Below, piece after piece: positions 53,633-56,089 of a stretch of DNA of 56,089 nt. The DNA lies in contig JAEZKE010000149.1 in assembly GCA_023436175.1 (NCBI GenBank), positions 1 to 56,089 on the forward strand. Reading direction: 5' to 3'. The position numbers and the translations under genes were made by a program. The notes beneath the pieces were generated by a model, which saw only the letters and a program-made list of their open reading frames with translations, searched no databases and was not told the DNA's origin. Origin of the DNA: Methanobacteriota archaeon (GTDB lineage Archaea > Methanobacteriota > Methanobacteria > Methanobacteriales > Methanobacteriaceae). Every line of letters starts with the position of its first letter. The first letter of the stretch is position 1.

Positions 53633-54079
53633 TTAATCTTCATTTAAGTTAGAAGGTAATTTAACAACTTTAAGCCAGAAATCTTCAATAGAATTTATAA
53701 CTTTAAGGAACTGGTCAAAATCCACCGGTTTAGTGATGTAACAGTTAGCATGATTATTATAAGTTCTTATTATATCTTCTTCAGCGCTGGAAGTGGTTAA
53801 AATAACTATGGGGACACGTTTTAAGACATCGTCTTCTTTCAATTCTTTTAAAACTTCACGGCCGTCTTTACGAGGTAAATTAAGATCCAATAAAATAACA
53901 TCTGGCATTGGTATATCTGCATATCCAATCTCTTGATTTAAAAGAGCCATTGCCTCTACACCGTCTTTTACCACGTATAATCTATTTTTAGTTTTCGTAT
54001 CTTTAAAGACTTCTTTTATGAGCCGTGCATCTGCAGGATTATCTTCAACCAGCAAAATATTTATGGGATTGGGCATCAT
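53633..54079 (-). CDS. Stand-alone response regulator, Rcp1-like
   Basis: 148 residues, a single receiver domain. Acid pocket Glu12-Asp13, phospho-acceptor Asp65 in LLDLNLPRKDG, Thr95-Thr96 and Lys117 in YITKPVD are conserved. The LNLPRKDGREVLKELKEDD stretch and the C-terminal FWLKVVKLP are typical of the Rcp1 subgroup that pairs with phytochrome-like or PAS histidine kinases. GGAGG nine bases before the ATG is a good site. It leads the two-gene unit with the degenerate kinase fusion. No cognate kinase gene lies in the window. Confidence 0.87.
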   Translation of the reverse strand: MMPNPINILLVEDNPADARLIKEVFKDTKTKNRLYVVKDGVEAMALLNQEIGYADIPMPDVILLDLNLPRKDGREVLKELKEDDVLKRVPIVILTTSSAEEDIIRTYNNHANCYITKPVDFDQFLKVINSIEDFWLKVVKLPSNLNED

Positions 54080-54847
54080 TTTACTCCCTCCTATGAAATA
54101 TACTTTTTATAGTCATGTACAAAAATTTTTAGACTATTTATTCTAATGAAATGGTGAAATAGTGGATTTAATTAATTTAAAATCATTACACTACTCCCAA
54201 ATATTGTAAGTTTAATTAATTATGCTCTGACTATAAAAGCACAATTCCATATATTAATTTAAAGTATTATATCTTTTCTGACTATTTAATAAATTTTGAG
54301 TGAATAAATAATTTTAAACAATGCTTATGTGTTTTAACACGATAATTAATTAAATAGACGGATTCGTTTATCTAAAATCATCACCCGCAATATATACTCT
54401 TAAATTTTAATTATGATTTAAATAATCTGTAAAAAGTAAAGATCATGGCTACAAGTATATTATTTAAATTTTTTAAGATATAAACTGTAAAGCTACATTT
54501 AAATTATAATCCCATCATATATGTTAATGGAATTAATCTTCCAATTTTCAAACTGTAGATTTTACTCAATGAATAAGTAAATGTATAACATCATTTTATA
54601 GTGAATAACATAATTTATTAGATTTATAAAATTTAGATAATTACTAAATCGCATTTAATCATATAAAGCAATGTAAACTAATTTAAAATTAGTAATTTAA
54701 AACATTTGGTTATTCACCAATGCGTAACTTTAAAATCCATTTAAAATGATGATTTACATGTCTAAGTCTAATAAGTTATAGCATTAAAATTAAATTAATA
54801 AACAAATTAACTTTAACTTATTCTTATTTACATAAAGGAGAAGTGAA
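54080..54847. other. Divergent AT-rich intergenic region before valS
   Basis: About 770 bases without a gene. GTGTT (54329-54333) and AACAC (54336-54340) form a small inverted repeat. No T-box, riboswitch or tRNA was recognised. Confidence 0.5.
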
Positions 54848-56089
54848 ATGACCAACGACAATATTCCAAAGGACTATGATCATAAAAAAGAAGCCTTATG
54901 GCAGGATAAATGGCAACGAGAGAATACATATAAGTTCATAGGTGACGGAACAAGGCCAAACTACATAATTGATACACCCCCACCATATCCTACAGGTGCT
55001 ACCCATATGGGACATGTCTTAAACTGGACATATATAGACATAATTGCAAGATTTAAAAGAATGCAGGGATATGATGTTCTTTTCCCACAAGGATGGGACT
55101 GCCACGGGCTTCCTACAGAAGTTAAAGTAGAAGAAACCCATGGTATCAAAAAAGGAGATGTTTCAAGAGCTGAATTCAGGGAAATGTGTGTAGATCTTAC
55201 ACGTACAAATATCAAACAGATGAAATCCCAGATGCTGTCATTAGGTTTTTCACAGGACTGGTCCAGAGAATTTGTGACCATGACTCCAGAATATATGAAA
55301 AGAACACAACTTTCTTTTTTGAAAATGTATAACCAGGGACTGATTTACAGAGGAATTCACCCAGTAAACTGGTGTCCAAGGTGTGAAACCGCAATAGCTT
55401 TTGCAGAAGTAGAATACCATGAAAATGAAACCTACCTGAATTATCTAGAATTTCCAGTTGAAGAAAGTGAAAAAGGTCTTATGATAGCAACAACCAGACC
55501 TGAACTTTTATCAGCATGTGTAGCTGTTGTTGTACACCCTGAAGATGAAAGATATAAAGAAATGGCAGGAAAAAAAGTAGAAATACCTCTATTTGGGCGC
55601 AACGTTGAGATAATAACAGATGAAGAAGTTGATCCCGGATTTGGTACTGGGGCAGTTATGATATGTACCTTCGGTGATAAAACTGACGTTTTATGGGTAA
55701 ACAAATATAATCTTGATATAATAGAAGCACTTGACGAAAAAGGTGTAATGAAAGACGTTTCATGCAAATATGCCGGTATGAATACTAAAGACTGTAAAAA
55801 ACAGATCATTGAAGACCTGAAAAATGAGGGGTACCTCAAAAAACAGGAAAAAGTAGACCAGAACGTTGGATTATGCTGGAGATGTAAAACTCCAATAGAA
55901 ATACTGGTTAAAAATCAGTGGTTTGTAGCAGTAAAAGACCTCATACCAGAAGTAAGAGAAGCCAGTGCCGAAATGAAATGGACTCCAGAGCACATGGAAA
56001 CACGTCTTTTAAACTGGACAGGTTCGATGGACTGGGACTGGTGTATATCCCGTCAAAGGATATTCGCGACTCCTGTTCCAGTATGGTAC
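54848..56089 (+). CDS. valS: Valyl-tRNA synthetase, N-terminal part (continues past the window)
   Basis: 414 codons are visible without a stop. The HIGH motif is HMGH (53-56) in PPPYPTGATHMGHVLNWTY. FPQGWDCHGLPTEVKVEE and IYRGIHPVNWCPRCETAIAF are class Ia landmarks, the last with a CxxC zinc site, and the CP1 editing domain begins with TTRPELLSACVAVVVHPED. A second CxxC (LCWRCKTPIE) lies near 345. QWFVAVKDL and GSMDWDWCISRQRIFATPVPVWY lead towards KMSKS, which lies beyond the end. GGAG and GTGA before the ATG fix the start. It charges tRNA-Val with valine. Confidence 0.95.
   Translation, partial: MTNDNIPKDYDHKKEALWQDKWQRENTYKFIGDGTRPNYIIDTPPPYPTGATHMGHVLNWTYIDIIARFKRMQGYDVLFPQGWDCHGLPTEVKVEETHGIKKGDVSRAEFREMCVDLTRTNIKQMKSQMLSLGFSQDWSREFVTMTPEYMKRTQLSFLKMYNQGLIYRGIHPVNWCPRCETAIAFAEVEYHENETYLNYLEFPVEESEKGLMIATTRPELLSACVAVVVHPEDERYKEMAGKKVEIPLFGRNVEIITDEEVDPGFGTGAVMICTFGDKTDVLWVNKYNLDIIEALDEKGVMKDVSCKYAGMNTKDCKKQIIEDLKNEGYLKKQEKVDQNVGLCWRCKTPIEILVKNQWFVAVKDLIPEVREASAEMKWTPEHMETRLLNWTGSMDWDWCISRQRIFATPVPVWY

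Noticed and set aside
55441..55839. 132-codon minus-strand frame in the last kilobase
   Set aside because: Antisense to valS, whose motifs are unmistakable on the plus strand.

Overview
The window looks like a piece of a low-GC methanogen chromosome, most likely Methanobacterium or a close relative. This is inferred from content: archaeal TATA-type promoters, GGAGGTGA-type ribosome sites with frequent TTG/GTG starts, a DUF166/ferredoxin protein, DUF1616 membrane proteins, CobM/CbiF, beta-helix adhesin-like and CARDB/PKD surface proteins, and a valyl-tRNA synthetase. No rRNA, tRNA, CRISPR array, insertion sequence or integrase was found.

Layout. 1-4.3 kb: the tail of a sugar-nucleotide epimerase, a membrane-anchored GT2 glycosyltransferase, a 14-helix MFS exporter and a small heat-shock protein. 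5-11.6 kb: surface proteins. These are a beta-helix adhesin with three near-identical 297-bp Ig-like units, a two-gene membrane unit, a short DUF1616-like protein with a zinc ribbon, and a PKD/CARDB protein with three 381-bp units. 11.8-31 kb: a polysaccharide locus. The plus-strand part has a flippase, an FrhB-like iron-sulfur protein, a polysaccharide pyruvyl transferase and a GT2. A long minus-strand run follows: deacetylase, ATP-grasp, PHP, several GT4s, a thymidylate-kinase-like P-loop kinase, an alkaline-phosphatase-superfamily enzyme and a multi-span GT-C-like protein. 31.8-35.5 kb: a DUF1616/zinc-ribbon membrane cluster. 35.5-43 kb: a TPR-CPBP protease fusion, a second copy of the first GT2 with a GT-C-like partner, DUF166 plus CobM, and an anchored secreted protein. 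43.5-47.4 kb: a MarR regulator and the dTDP-rhamnose operon rfbDACB. 47.6-50.7 kb: a NikR-type regulator divergent from a ZnuABC/TroABC-type metal importer. 51-54 kb: a broken secreted-protein gene, a small membrane protein, and two response regulators, one fused to a degenerate kinase module. The last 1.2 kb is the 5' part of valS.

How the parts fit. The rfb operon would supply dTDP-rhamnose. The two dolichyl-phosphate-mannose-synthase-like GT2s could make lipid-linked sugars for the GT-C-like membrane proteins. The GT2/GT4 enzymes, flippase, pyruvyl transferase, deacetylase and ATP-grasp would build, decorate and export a surface glycan. The adhesin and PKD/CARDB proteins are likely surface partners.

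Most unusual items: (1) a CX2C-X17-CXC zinc ribbon present four times in three membrane proteins, one of which is a tandem DUF1616 fusion; (2) a 31-codon fossil of a GT4 gene start buried out of frame in the 3' end of another GT4 gene; (3) a REC protein fused to a kinase module lacking its phospho-acceptor histidine and ATP-binding G box; (4) a 24-codon reading frame with a perfect ribosome site inside a strong hairpin; (5) several operator-like palindromes, one with a ribosome site but no gene. Protein functions are family-level assignments read by eye. No database search was possible.
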